Shown: positions 25,013 through 34,059, counted from the stretch's first letter. The stretch: 64,000 bases of DNA from Fimenecus sp051881435 (GCA_051881435.1 JBJEPW010000043.1:1-64000), one strand, 5' to 3'. Made by a program: numbers and translations. Notes: a model not told the origin generated them from the sequence alone.

Positions 25013-26290
25013 TATTTTATCCGTATCGGAAAGGTTAATACGCTTTGATATGATAAAGGTTTTTCTCTTTTGTCTTCCTTTATCCGTATTGTACGCTCCG
25101 TCCTGCTTTTCCTCGGCGGAAAAGATTCCGTAAGAGGAGGTCACAACCGTGCCGTCCTGCAAAACAACATTGCCGCAATAGCCTGTGTCTGCATTTGCAA
25201 CGATTGAAGGCTTATTCTGACGGGGCAGATATGTGTGTGCAATTTTTATGCGGTACTGACCGCTTGATGCTCCTTTTAAGTCATCATATGTACCAACCCA
25301 GGCAACCCAGCCTTGTGAATACCAACTGCGCTCGCCGCCCAGCTTCCTCATTTTACGAACCTCAGAGGGATTTCGCTCAATGGAACGGAAGGTGATAAAC
25401 AGTCTGCCGTCCGGAGTATAATCCGCTTTGTGGCGTTCACCGTTGAGAGCAGAGGGAGCCTCAACAGGCTTTGACCAGGTTTTGCCCTCATCCTTTGAAA
25501 ACATAAGAAGGCTGTTACAGGTTTTTTTATTGCAGCGGGCAATAAGGCAAATTTCGTCGCCCTCTCCGCCCTTTGAACGGATTGCCTCCACCTCGCAAAT
25601 ACCCGCGTATGTTTCAATATCACGGTATTCGGTAAGATAAGGCTCGGGCTTTGACCAATTATAGTCGCCGTTTTCGTCGAAAGTGAGTATCGTTTTATAA
25701 TTTATAAACTTGCTGTCGTGAAAAAGCCCCATCCATTTATCCACAAACTCGCCGTTTTCTTTAAGCCTTGTAAGGGACGCCATGGAAACGATGGGTATTA
25801 CGGGAAAATCACTGTTTTTATCCCAGAACAGTTTAAATTCCGTCCAGGTTTTGCCCTCATCCTCTGAAATTGAGCAGTTAAATCCGCCGGGAGTAGGCAT
25901 ATTCACCCATTTGGGATTACCTGAAATAAGAATAAGCTTTTCCGTGCCGTTTTTGAACTGCAAGCGGTAAACCGTTGGAGTTTCAAGAGACTTTTCCCAG
26001 GAGCGGGGCGGATTTTCTATTGTTTCGGTATATGTTTTGCCGCCGTCACAACTGATTTTTGAAATAATCCTGCCCTTTCCGTGCCCCTCGGGGAAAAATG
26101 TAAGGATTCTGCCGTCACGCAAAAGCACGGAATCGGGATGCCCCAAATATCCGCTTGACGCGTCAACAACGGAATAATCATACAAATATTCCGTATCCTC
26201 AATTATTTTACCGGGCTTCTCCGCAAGGTCTATCAAAGGAATCTCACAGCGTTTCGCCGTTTTAGGAAAAGGTCTCTTCTTAAACAGCAT
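24992..26290 (-). CDS. Cytoplasmic sialidase-like BNR/Asp-box protein of the nan operon
   Basis: A six-bladed propeller-type protein of about 432 aa with Asp-box repeats (SCDGGKTY near 80, SEDEGKTW near 145, SKDEGKTW near 270). The classical FRIP arginine motif of GH33 sialidases is not seen; the corresponding N-terminal stretch reads GHPDSVLLRDGRIL. It has no signal peptide. It is the third gene of nanE-nanK-this gene, starting one base after the nanK stop. Likely roles are an intracellular sialidase, an anhydro-sialic-acid or sialyl-derivative enzyme, or an enzyme on short sialosides. Start ATG 26290 behind AAAGGG, with GTG at 26299 as the alternative. Confidence 0.65.
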   Translation of the reverse strand: MLFKKRPFPKTAKRCEIPLIDLAEKPGKIIEDTEYLYDYSVVDASSGYLGHPDSVLLRDGRILTFFPEGHGKGRIISKISCDGGKTYTETIENPPRSWEKSLETPTVYRLQFKNGTEKLILISGNPKWVNMPTPGGFNCSISEDEGKTWTEFKLFWDKNSDFPVIPIVSMASLTRLKENGEFVDKWMGLFHDSKFINYKTILTFDENGDYNWSKPEPYLTEYRDIETYAGICEVEAIRSKGGEGDEICLIARCNKKTCNSLLMFSKDEGKTWSKPVEAPSALNGERHKADYTPDGRLFITFRSIERNPSEVRKMRKLGGERSWYSQGWVAWVGTYDDLKGASSGQYRIKIAHTYLPRQNKPSIVANADTGYCGNVVLQDGTVVTSSYGIFSAEEKQDGAYNTDKGRQKRKTFIISKRINLSDTDKILKNIAE

Positions 26291-26291
26291 T

Positions 26292-27188
26292 TTATTCACC
26301 CTTTAACAGTCTGCTCGCCAGATAAGCGGCGCCCAACATTCCCGCCTTGTTGCGAAGCTTTGCTTTTTCAATGCGTACGCACTTATAGTTATCGTCCAAT
26401 CTGCTGTAAAGTTTTTCTCTGATGTGGCCCACAAGCAAATCCTCTGACATAATTCCGCCGCCTAAAATAATCAAGGACGGGTTAAAGATATTGCAAAGAG
26501 AAACGAGTCCGTTAACAATTTCATTCTCCCAATTATCAAGTTCTTCAATAATCACGGGATTTTTGAGATTTTCTTCCTTGAAAATCTCTCTGCCGGACAT
26601 ATATCTGTCAAAACGCTCCGAAACGATATTTGTAAAGGCACGGCATGAAGCGTAAGCCTCGTAACAGCCTTTTCTGCCGCAAGTGCAATCTCTGCCGCCT
26701 GCATGAACAATCATATGGCCGAATTCACCCGCCGCGCAGTTTGTGCCTCTGAAAACATCGCCGTTCCAGAAAATACAGCCGCCAACGCCCGTGCCGTAGG
26801 TAAGGCAAAGGAAATTATCCTCACCCACGCCTGCGCCGAAATGAGCCTCGCCCAAGCCTGCGCAGTTAACATCGTTATCCACAGCAACGGGAACGCCGAA
26901 TTTCTTTTCAAAAGTACCTTTAAGGTCGGAGCCCTTATAGTTGGGAATGTTACCTGTTCCGTCAACTACAATACCCTTTTCAAAATCCACCTGACCTGCG
27001 GTGCTTATGCCGATTGCATCATACTGACCCGCATATTCATCCATTTTCATTTCAAGGGATTTCATAACACCGTTGCCGCCGTAAAAGGCATTGGTAGGCA
27101 TTTCCTCCGAAAACAGTACATCGAAGTTTTCATCTACCATTCCGTATTTAATTGCTGTTCCGCCGACATCAAAAACCAAAATTTTCAT
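26292..27188 (-). CDS. nanK: ROK-family N-acetylmannosamine kinase
   Basis: Phosphorylates N-acetylmannosamine to the 6-phosphate. The start at 27188 shares a base with the nanE stop (TAATG), so translation is coupled. Motifs: ATP-binding DVGGTAIKYG (7-16), catalytic Asp106 in VDNDVN, His158 in GEFGHM, and the zinc site Cys168-Cys170-Cys175 in CTCGRKGC. The length of 298 aa is typical. Context (nanE upstream, nanA divergent) supports ManNAc rather than glucose as substrate. Confidence 0.88.
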   Translation of the reverse strand: MKILVFDVGGTAIKYGMVDENFDVLFSEEMPTNAFYGGNGVMKSLEMKMDEYAGQYDAIGISTAGQVDFEKGIVVDGTGNIPNYKGSDLKGTFEKKFGVPVAVDNDVNCAGLGEAHFGAGVGEDNFLCLTYGTGVGGCIFWNGDVFRGTNCAAGEFGHMIVHAGGRDCTCGRKGCYEAYASCRAFTNIVSERFDRYMSGREIFKEENLKNPVIIEELDNWENEIVNGLVSLCNIFNPSLIILGGGIMSEDLLVGHIREKLYSRLDDNYKCVRIEKAKLRNKAGMLGAAYLASRLLKGE

Positions 27189-27880
27189 TACAAACCCTCT
27201 GTTACCTTTGCAAATTTTTTTGTTATTTCTCTTGGCCTTGTAATCGCCGTTCCCACAACCGCCGCGTGAACGCCGATATTCAAAGCCGTTTTTAACTGTT
27301 CGGGAGTCCATATTCCTCCCTCTGCAATTACGGGGCAATCAAGCTCCGCTACATATCTTTCCATAAGCTCAAAGTCGGGAAGGCTTCTGCCCTTTGTATA
27401 GGGTGTGTAGCCGCTCATGGTTGTGCCGATTATATCAAAGCCGATTTCTTTCGCCTTTTTGCCCTCCTCAAAGCAGGAGGTGTCCGCCATAAAAAGCTGC
27501 TCAGGGTATTTCTTTCGCACTTTTTTAAAAAGCTCTTCAAGCGTTTTGCCGCCCGGACGGAGTCTGTTTGTAGCGTCAATGGCTATAATATCAACTCCGC
27601 AGCTATAAAGCGCGTCAACCTCTTTTTCGGTAGGAGTTATATAAACCTCACTGTCGGGATAAATCTGCTTTATAATGCCGATAATGGGAAGCTTTACGGT
27701 CTTTTTAATTTCCGTAATATCCTCCACCGTATTTGCTCTTATTCCCCCTGCGCCGCCCTCAAAAGCGGCGTATGCCATTCGCGACATAATGTAGGAACTG
27801 TGAAGCGGCTCATCCTCCAAGGCCTGACACGACACTATCAGTTTGCCCTTGATTGCTTCAAGAATTTGCGTCTTATTCAA
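27188..27880 (-). CDS. nanE: N-acylglucosamine-6-phosphate 2-epimerase
   Basis: Epimerises ManNAc-6-P to GlcNAc-6-P. A 230-aa TIM barrel with GAGGIRANTVEDI near the N-terminus, IIAIDATNR (about 94-102), GFDIIGTTMSGYT (about 148-160) and IAEGGIWTPEQ (about 190-200), all typical of NanE. The start appears to be TTG at 27880, preceded by GGGAAG. It is the first gene of the nanE-nanK-BNR operon, with a well-formed promoter. The product feeds NagA (not here) and NagB at 9827-10546. Confidence 0.92.
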   Translation of the reverse strand: MNKTQILEAIKGKLIVSCQALEDEPLHSSYIMSRMAYAAFEGGAGGIRANTVEDITEIKKTVKLPIIGIIKQIYPDSEVYITPTEKEVDALYSCGVDIIAIDATNRLRPGGKTLEELFKKVRKKYPEQLFMADTSCFEEGKKAKEIGFDIIGTTMSGYTPYTKGRSLPDFELMERYVAELDCPVIAEGGIWTPEQLKTALNIGVHAAVVGTAITRPREITKKFAKVTEGL

Positions 27881-27913
27881 CTTTTCACTTCCCGAAAGGA
27901 CAATTTGAATAGT

Positions 27914-27942
27914 ATTATAATATACTTTTTGAAAATTTACAA
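27914..27942 (-). promoter_or_regulatory. Promoter of nanE
   Basis: Minus strand TTGTAA (27937-27942), 17-base spacer, TATAAT (27914-27919). Confidence 0.75.
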
Positions 27943-27970
27943 TTGTTTATTAAAAAAAAGTGAAAAATTA

Positions 27971-27999
27971 TTGAAATGTTACAAGCATAGTGATAAAAT
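27971..27999 (+). promoter_or_regulatory. Promoter of nanA
   Basis: TTGAAA (27971-27976), 17-base spacer, TAAAAT (27994-27999). The AT-rich 170-bp nanE-nanA gap holds both divergent promoters. No clear palindrome was found for a NanR-type regulator. Confidence 0.75.
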
Positions 28000-28050
28000 T
28001 TTATTACTTTGATAAAAAGTACGGTCATATCCGTGAAACGGGGGAACAAT

Positions 28051-28962
28051 ATGAAATTCAGCACAGAGAAATACAGGGGCGTTTTTGTAGCTCTCAACGC
28101 TCTCTATGACGAAAACGACAATATAAATACGGCGGCTGTTAAAGCGCTTGTAAAAAAATACAAGGAAATCGGCGTAAACGGAATTTATGCCTGCGGCTCA
28201 ACGGGCGAAGGCTTTTTGCTCAATGCCGAGGAGCGCAAGCGGGTTGCGGAATGTGTAAAAGAAGCGGCGGGCGACGATATGGTGCTCATTGTGCATGTGG
28301 GTTCTGCCTCAACAAAGGAGTCTATCGAGCTTGCACGCCACGCGGAGAAAATCGGAGCGGACGCAATTTCCGCAGTTCCCAGCGTATATTACAGGCTTCC
28401 CGAGGAATCCATCGCCCTGCACTGGAACACAATAACAGAAGCCGTTGATATGCCGTTTATTATTTACAATATTCCCCAGCTCACAGGCTATGACCTTTCA
28501 TACTCTCTTTTTAAAAGAATGATTCAAAACGAAAAGGTTATCGGTATAAAGAATTCCTCTGACAGCACTTGTCAGATTGAGCGATTCTCACAGCTCGGCG
28601 GTAAGGATTTCGTTGTGTTCAACGGTCCCGACGAGCAGTTCCTTGCAGGCCGTCTTATGGGCGCAAAGGCAGGAATAGGCGGAACCTACGGCACAATGCC
28701 CGAGCTTTTTCTCCACCTTAACTCCCTCATTGAAAAGGGTGATATTGAAGGCGCTAAAATCTGGCAGAACAGAATTAACGAATGTATTTTTGACCTGCTT
28801 GGCTGTCCCTCTCTTTACGGAGCCAGCAAGGCGGTAATTACAAGGCGTTTCGGAATTGACGCAGGCAAGCCCAGACTTCCGTTTTTGCCCCTTGACGCAG
28901 ACGATGCAAGAGCAATTGCAATCGCCGATAAAATCGACGGTTATGTTGCTTTGATAAAATAA
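28051..28962 (+). CDS. nanA: N-acetylneuraminate lyase
   Basis: Cleaves N-acetylneuraminate to ManNAc and pyruvate. The start at 28051 follows GGGGGA. DapA/NanA barrel: GSTGEGFLL (about 50-58), the Tyr of YNIPQLTG (about 137-144) and the Schiff-base Lys in IGIKNSS (about 165). The GSTGE motif and the neighbouring nanE/nanK favour NanA over DapA. 303 aa, normal length. It is transcribed alone, with its own promoter and a strong terminator. Confidence 0.92.
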   Translation: MKFSTEKYRGVFVALNALYDENDNINTAAVKALVKKYKEIGVNGIYACGSTGEGFLLNAEERKRVAECVKEAAGDDMVLIVHVGSASTKESIELARHAEKIGADAISAVPSVYYRLPEESIALHWNTITEAVDMPFIIYNIPQLTGYDLSYSLFKRMIQNEKVIGIKNSSDSTCQIERFSQLGGKDFVVFNGPDEQFLAGRLMGAKAGIGGTYGTMPELFLHLNSLIEKGDIEGAKIWQNRINECIFDLLGCPSLYGASKAVITRRFGIDAGKPRLPFLPLDADDARAIAIADKIDGYVALIK

Positions 28963-28979
28963 CAACTTAAAAAAATGCC

Positions 28980-29011
28980 TGCCCTGACGAAAATCAGGGC
29001 AGGTTTTTGTA
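28980..29011 (+). terminator. Terminator of nanA
   Basis: A 10-bp stem CCTGCCCTGA (28980-28989) / TCAGGGCAGG (28996-29005) followed by five T residues. Confidence 0.9.
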
Positions 29012-29037
29012 TAATTTGTGAATTTTTCAAAATGGAC

Positions 29038-29066
29038 TTGTATATTTTTTAAAAATAGTATAAAAT
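29038..29066 (+). promoter_or_regulatory. Promoter of the foldase gene
   Basis: TTGTAT (29038-29043), 17-base spacer, TAAAAT (29061-29066). Confidence 0.65.
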
Positions 29067-29144
29067 GTACCTGTTAATGTAAAAAATTGTGTCTGTTTCC
29101 GATACTTTTTTTATTGTAAAAAGATGGTAAAGGTGGTTTTTCCG

Positions 29145-30872
29145 ATGGAAAACAACAACAATAAATCTCAGGCCGAGATTTACCGTGAGGAGCGCAAGGC
29201 AAGGCTTGCGAAAGAGGCTGCAAAAAAAGCCAAAAAATCTCCCAAGCTTTCAAGGACAAAAAAGATTGCAGGCAAGGTTATTGCTATCGTTCTTGCCGTT
29301 GTGCTTGTATTAGGCGCTGTGGGCGGAATTCTTAATTTCTTCGGCGCACCTCAAAAGATTATTAAGGTTAAGGCCGGCGATAATAACGAGTATTCCTTCA
29401 CTCTTGCCGAGTTTAATTACTATTATTTCTTAACATGGGCAAATTATCAGCAGTCCGCATATCAGTATGAAAGCTACGGCTCGGGCATGGGACTTCAGTT
29501 TTTAGGTTATGATTATACCAAATCGCCCGACAAGCAGGCATATACAGATGCAAACAGCTCCGTTGGCGGTGTTACGGTCGCCGAGCTTGGAGTTACAAAC
29601 CCCACATGGGCCGACGCTTTTACATACGGCGCAATCAACCAGATTATTCAGATTAAATACGGCGCCTTAAAGGCTAAGGAAGCAGGTATTACCATTTCCG
29701 CAGAGGATCAGGCAGAGATTGACGCAGAAATTGAATCTGCCCGTAAAACTGCCGCAGAAAGAGACTACTCTCTCAACCGTTACCTTCGTGCCACATACGG
29801 CAACGGCATTTCTGAAAAGGTTATTCGTCAGGTTTACGAAGAATCTTACCTTGCAACCGCTTATTTTGAAAAGCTGCAGGAGGATACAAAGAACGCTGTA
29901 ACCGATGCGCAGGTTGAAGAAAAATACAATGCAAACAAGGACAATTACGACCTTGCAAGCATCAGACTTTATGAGTTTACAACAGAAGTTCCCGAAGCCG
30001 CAGAAGGCGCAACAGAAGAGGAAAAGACGGCAGCCGCTGAAAAGGCATATGCAGAAACAAAAGCCAAGGCTGACGCATTCCTCGCCGCTGTCAGCGATAC
30101 CGAAAGCTTTATTGCACAAGCAGAGGTTGCAATTAAATCGGCCGATTCAAGCAGCACACTTGATGCCGATGAAACAACCGATTTTTCAGATATAACCTAT
30201 GCCACTCTTGACGCCAAGGGTGAAGCTCTTTCCAAATGGGTATATGACGATGCAAGAGTTGTAGGCGACAAGGCTGTAATTGATTTGGGAAGCGGTACAT
30301 ATGATGTTGTACTTGTTACAACAACACCTCATAAAGATATGAGCGCAAGCACAAATGCCGTAAGACATATTCTTATAAAATTCCCTGAGGACGAAAGCGG
30401 AAATATCCAAACACTTACCGATGAGCAGAAAGCGGAATACAGAACCAATGCTCAGGCCGTTCTTGACGAGTACCTTAAAAACCCCACAGAAGATAATTTT
30501 GCGGCTTTGGCAAAGGATAAATCAGCCGATACAGGCTCTGCGTCAAACGGAGGTCTTATTGAGGGCATTGCTAAGGACAGCAATTATGTTACCAATTTCC
30601 TCAATTGGTCAACCGACGCTTCAAGAAAGCCCGGCGATACGGATATAATCGAAACAGAATACGGCTATCATGTTATGTACTATGTGAAGTCCGATGGCGT
30701 TGCGTGGTATGAAACGGTAAAGGAAGAAATTTACACCGAAAATTATTCAAGTATTTTCGAAAATCTGATTGATACACAAATGGCAAAGATTAACTTTAAC
30801 TCTCCTCTCATCAAGTGGACTGTAAACAGTCAGAATAAGCTCATTAAAAACCGTATTGCAATGAATTACTGA
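29145..30872 (+). CDS. Membrane-anchored parvulin-type peptidyl-prolyl isomerase (foldase)
   Basis: Helps secreted proteins fold on the outer face of the membrane. A basic, Lys-rich cytoplasmic N-terminus (about 40 residues) precedes a single membrane segment (about 42-62). A SurA/PrsA-like N-terminal helical chaperone region follows, and the parvulin domain begins at VRHILIKFP near residue 405 and ends with the family motif EYGYHVMYY (about 502-510). 575 aa. No lipobox is seen, so it is anchored by the membrane helix rather than by lipid. Start 29145 follows AAAGGTGG; an ATG at 29124 has no good site. Single gene with own promoter and terminator. Confidence 0.85.
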   Translation: MENNNNKSQAEIYREERKARLAKEAAKKAKKSPKLSRTKKIAGKVIAIVLAVVLVLGAVGGILNFFGAPQKIIKVKAGDNNEYSFTLAEFNYYYFLTWANYQQSAYQYESYGSGMGLQFLGYDYTKSPDKQAYTDANSSVGGVTVAELGVTNPTWADAFTYGAINQIIQIKYGALKAKEAGITISAEDQAEIDAEIESARKTAAERDYSLNRYLRATYGNGISEKVIRQVYEESYLATAYFEKLQEDTKNAVTDAQVEEKYNANKDNYDLASIRLYEFTTEVPEAAEGATEEEKTAAAEKAYAETKAKADAFLAAVSDTESFIAQAEVAIKSADSSSTLDADETTDFSDITYATLDAKGEALSKWVYDDARVVGDKAVIDLGSGTYDVVLVTTTPHKDMSASTNAVRHILIKFPEDESGNIQTLTDEQKAEYRTNAQAVLDEYLKNPTEDNFAALAKDKSADTGSASNGGLIEGIAKDSNYVTNFLNWSTDASRKPGDTDIIETEYGYHVMYYVKSDGVAWYETVKEEIYTENYSSIFENLIDTQMAKINFNSPLIKWTVNSQNKLIKNRIAMNY

Positions 30873-30898
30873 TAATTCAATATACACTCATACAAAAC

Positions 30899-30940
30899 AA
30901 CCGCACGGTCGAAAAAGACAGTGCGGTTGTTTTCTGTTTT
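30899..30940 (+). terminator. Terminator after the foldase gene
   Basis: Stem AACCGCAC (30899-30906) / GTGCGGTT (30921-30928) followed by a T-rich tract. It also lies just beyond the stop of the convergent phosphoesterase gene, and A residues in the loop side give some function on the other strand. Confidence 0.75.
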
Positions 30941-30943
30941 ACT

Positions 30944-32071
30944 TTATTTCATTAACAACTTAATCAAGACTCCGCCCGCCACGGCTGCCGCGGCTACAAG
31001 TGCGCCGCCCTTTATATACGGCTTTACTGAATCCACGCTACTGGGAGCGTATGTATAAGCGGCGTATTTAAGACGGTTGCCCACATCAAAGTTTTCAATA
31101 TCGGCAACTGTGAGCGTTGATGTTTCAAAATCAGCGGGATTTTCCTCGTTAAAATCATAAATCCGCACTCCTCTGTTTTTGGCAGGACCGTAAATATTAA
31201 ATCCGCAGCCCTGACAGTAGCCCATTTTAATGCCATTGTATTCACCCACAAAGCTGTTGTTATGGTCGTGGCCGAAAAATGCGCCGAACACATCGCCTTT
31301 TTCCTGAAGCGCATCGAACTCGCCGCCGTTTATATCGGGTACGCTGGGGGTCTCACCTATAAAGGAGCGGTCGTCAATAACGGTGGTTTCGGGATTAAGA
31401 GCAAAGTATTTACCGTTATACTTTCGGTATCCCTTTGCGCTCCCCTTCGTGCCTCTCGGCACTTCCTTTAAAAGCTCATAAATTTCGGGAACGGGAATAT
31501 GCTGAAAAACTATTGAGGGAACATAACCGCCGTTTTTCTCTTTCAGATTTTCTCTCGTTTTTCTGTACCAATCGAGCTGATTTTCGCTCACATGGGCGCA
31601 GGAGCCGCCCGCGCTCATTGAAAGGCTGTCAATAAGATAAACATTCAGTCTTGTTTTTTCGTCCTCGCCGAGAACTTCAAGATTGTGGTTACAATAGCCG
31701 TCAATACTGTCGTCAGCATTAAAGGCAAGGCAGTTTTCGTGGGATTTATAAACCTCAAACTGCTCTTGCTTCGATATTGAAAAGGAAGTATCGTCGTGAT
31801 TTCCGAAAACGAAAGTAAAAGGCACTCCCGCCTCGTCAAGAGGCTTCAAAAGGTTATTTATGGCGCAAGCAACATTCTTTTTTCTGTCGCCCATAGCAAG
31901 GTTAACGCCGTAACCCTTTATCTGGTCGCCCGTAAACACCACAAGGTCGGGCTTAACCGTTTTAAGCGCATAACGTATAAACTCTACCGTTGCAGGTGCG
32001 GTTTTATTTGTATCCTGTGTATCGGCAATCTGCATTATGCGGAATTTGCCGTTTTTGAATTTAAGATTCAT
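30944..32071 (-). CDS. Calcineurin-like metallophosphoesterase with C-terminal membrane tail
   Basis: Dimetal phosphoesterase. Metal motifs: IADTQD (D-x-x, about 16-21), GDQ (about 48-50, standing in for GDxxD), FGNHDD (about 89-94), a His-containing FQHIPVPE and GHDHNN (about 265-270). Start 32071 gives a normal N-terminus behind GGGTGAT. The last 20 residues (GALVAAAAVAGGVLIKLLMK) form a membrane tail, so the enzyme may be tail-anchored on the inner face. The first motif reads DTQ rather than DxH, as in some family members. Substrate unknown. Related proteins at 48139 and 63132 bound the fucosidase operon. Confidence 0.82.
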   Translation of the reverse strand: MNLKFKNGKFRIMQIADTQDTNKTAPATVEFIRYALKTVKPDLVVFTGDQIKGYGVNLAMGDRKKNVACAINNLLKPLDEAGVPFTFVFGNHDDTSFSISKQEQFEVYKSHENCLAFNADDSIDGYCNHNLEVLGEDEKTRLNVYLIDSLSMSAGGSCAHVSENQLDWYRKTRENLKEKNGGYVPSIVFQHIPVPEIYELLKEVPRGTKGSAKGYRKYNGKYFALNPETTVIDDRSFIGETPSVPDINGGEFDALQEKGDVFGAFFGHDHNNSFVGEYNGIKMGYCQGCGFNIYGPAKNRGVRIYDFNEENPADFETSTLTVADIENFDVGNRLKYAAYTYAPSSVDSVKPYIKGGALVAAAAVAGGVLIKLLMK

Positions 32072-32177
32072 TCTATCACCCATACTGTTTTTTATTTATT
32101 TTATCAAAAATCACGGCGTATTTCAATACGACGCAAAAAAGAATAACTCATAAATTTATTAAGAATAGTTTAATATG

Positions 32178-32206
32178 TGGAATATCCGAAAAATATGTGC
32201 TACAAT
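32178..32206 (+). promoter_or_regulatory. Promoter of the response regulator gene
   Basis: TACAAT (32201-32206) preceded by TGC (extended -10); weak -35 TGGAAT (32178-32183) at 17 bases. Confidence 0.45.
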
Positions 32207-32232
32207 GTAAAAAAACGCAGGAGGAAAAGAAA

Positions 32233-32904
32233 ATGTACCGAATACTGATTGTTGAGGACGATCCCGGGATAGCCGCCGCTGTATGTGAGCAAGCACAAAT
32301 GTGGCAGCTTGAAGTGCGGTGTGTTACAGATTTTCGCAATGTTTTGGCGGATTTTTCTGAATTTCAGCCTCACATAGTTCTTATGGACATTACACTCCCC
32401 TTTTTCAACGGTTATTATTGGTGCGGAGAAATACGGAAGACATCAACTGTTCCCATAATTTTCATTTCCTCGGCTTCGGATAATATGAACATAGTTATGG
32501 CGGTAAATATGGGCGCTGACGATTTTATTGCAAAACCGTTTAATCAAAGCGTCCTTATGGCGAAAATAACGGCAATGCTGCGGCGTACATATGACTTTGC
32601 CTCAGCCGCACCTCTGCTTGAACACCGTGAGGCAATATTAAATACGGGCGACAACACGCTGACTTATAACGGAGAAAAAATACCCCTTACAAAAAACGAA
32701 TACCGTATTCTGCTTTGTCTTATGGAAAACAAGGGTAAAACCGTAAGCCGCGAGAAACTTATGGAACGGCTTTGGGAAACAGATTCCTTTGTAGATGAAA
32801 ACACGCTTACGGTAAATATCAACCGTTTAAGGAAAAAGCTTGACGCCGCAGGGCTTGACGGCTTTATTAAGACTAAATTCGGATTAGGCTATATTGTTGA
32901 ATAA
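32233..32904 (+). CDS. OmpR-family response regulator, BceR-like
   Basis: Two-component regulator: receiver domain with acidic pair near residues 8-10, phospho-acceptor Asp52 in VLMDITLP and Lys in FIAKPF near 103; then a winged-helix DNA-binding domain ending in TKFGLGYIVE. Start 32233 follows AGGAGG. It is followed by a BceS-like kinase and a BceAB-type transporter. A match to the known BceR-type operator lies upstream of the transporter at 33913-33934, which supports the assignment. Likely role: induction of the transporter by antimicrobial peptides. Confidence 0.9.
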   Translation: MYRILIVEDDPGIAAAVCEQAQMWQLEVRCVTDFRNVLADFSEFQPHIVLMDITLPFFNGYYWCGEIRKTSTVPIIFISSASDNMNIVMAVNMGADDFIAKPFNQSVLMAKITAMLRRTYDFASAAPLLEHREAILNTGDNTLTYNGEKIPLTKNEYRILLCLMENKGKTVSREKLMERLWETDSFVDENTLTVNINRLRKKLDAAGLDGFIKTKFGLGYIVE

Positions 32905-32926
32905 ATAAAAAAGGAACTTATTTTCT

Positions 32927-33913
32927 ATGAAAATGTTTGGGTTATATTTAAAACAACGGTGGGGCGTGTTTTGCGCTTTCATACTGTTTTTTATCACTTT
33001 TCTTATTACCTTCTATTTATATCACCTGCCTGTGAAAGCAGTTATTTATCCTTTTCTGCTATGCATAATTGCGGGAACAATAATGATAATTGCGGATTTC
33101 ATCAGGGTGCGCAAAAAGCACATATCACTTTCAAAGCTTAAAGGCGTATCGGCTCCGCTAATTTCCGAATTGCCTAAATCCCATCTCATTGAATGCCGCG
33201 ATTATCAGGATATTATACGGTCTCTCAAAGAGCAACAAAGAGATTTACAAACCGAAATGACCAAAGGCTACAACGAAACTGTGGAATACTACACCGTGTG
33301 GGCACACCAGATAAAAATGCCCATTGCGGCAATGAAGCTTAATTTACAAAACGAAGATACTCCTCTTTCACGCCGCCTTTCCTCGGACCTTTTCAGAATT
33401 GAGCAGTATGTTGAAATGGCGCTCACCTTTTTGCGCCTCAGTTCACCCTCAACAGACTATGTATTTAAAGAATACGATTTGGATTCTGTTATAAAACAGG
33501 CTGTCCGCAAATTTTCAGGAGAATTTATCAACAGAAAAATATCCCTTGATTACAAGCCGATTTCTACATCGGTTATTACCGATGAAAAATGGTTGTCTTT
33601 CTGTTTGGAACAAATTGTTTCAAACGCACTGAAATATACACGTGAAGGCTCTGTAAAAATCTATCTTGAAACTCCCAAGACGCTGTGCATTGAGGACACG
33701 GGAATAGGCATTGCGCCCGAGGATTTGCCGAGAGTTTTTGAAAAAGGTTATACGGGCTATAACGGCAGAACCGATAAATCGGCAAGCGGAATAGGGCTTT
33801 ATCTGTGCAGAAGCATTTTAGAACGGCTGGGGCACAAGATTGCCGCTTCCTCTGTTGTGGGGCAAGGCACGGTAATACGCATCAATCTTGAACAGTATAA
33901 TATAAAAGAGTAA
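32927..33913 (+). CDS. Intramembrane-sensing histidine kinase, BceS-like
   Basis: 328 aa with two close membrane helices (about 14-32 and 36-56) joined by almost no extracellular loop, the mark of intramembrane-sensing kinases that listen through a partner ABC transporter. His127 in VWAHQIKMPI is the phosphorylation site. ATP-binding boxes: N box (EQIVSNALKYT), G1 (IEDTGIGI) and G2 (SASGIGLYL). The gap to the regulator is 22 bases, so the two are co-transcribed. Confidence 0.9.
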   Translation: MKMFGLYLKQRWGVFCAFILFFITFLITFYLYHLPVKAVIYPFLLCIIAGTIMIIADFIRVRKKHISLSKLKGVSAPLISELPKSHLIECRDYQDIIRSLKEQQRDLQTEMTKGYNETVEYYTVWAHQIKMPIAAMKLNLQNEDTPLSRRLSSDLFRIEQYVEMALTFLRLSSPSTDYVFKEYDLDSVIKQAVRKFSGEFINRKISLDYKPISTSVITDEKWLSFCLEQIVSNALKYTREGSVKIYLETPKTLCIEDTGIGIAPEDLPRVFEKGYTGYNGRTDKSASGIGLYLCRSILERLGHKIAASSVVGQGTVIRINLEQYNIKE

Positions 33914-33934
33914 TTCTTACAAAAATGTAAGAAT
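33913..33934. promoter_or_regulatory. BceR-type operator upstream of the ABC transporter
   Basis: Perfect 9-bp inverted repeat ATTCTTACA-AAAA-TGTAAGAAT. Its core, TTACA-N4-TGTAA, fits the TNACA-N4-TGTAA consensus known for BceR-like regulators. It lies 28 bases upstream of the -35 box of the transporter promoter. A further half site, AATGTAAG, is at 33945-33952. Confidence 0.75.
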
Positions 33935-33961
33935 CGGGGCGGAAAATGTAAGCCGATTCGA

Positions 33962-33990
33962 TTGGCTGTTTTTTCCGCCTTTGCTATAAT
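33962..33990 (+). promoter_or_regulatory. Promoter of the BceAB-like transporter
   Basis: TTGGCT (33962-33967), 17-base spacer, TATAAT (33985-33990). The poor -35 box and the upstream operator suit an activated promoter. Confidence 0.75.
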
Positions 33991-34059
33991 CGAAGCAAGA
34001 CAGAGGAAGTGCGATTTTTGCAGTTTACCTGTTTAATACGAAATATCGGAGGAATATTT

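Noticed and set aside
30944..32071. Phosphoesterase at 30944 as part of the Bce-like module
   Set aside because: It is on the opposite strand with its own terminator, and the module starts from a separate promoter.
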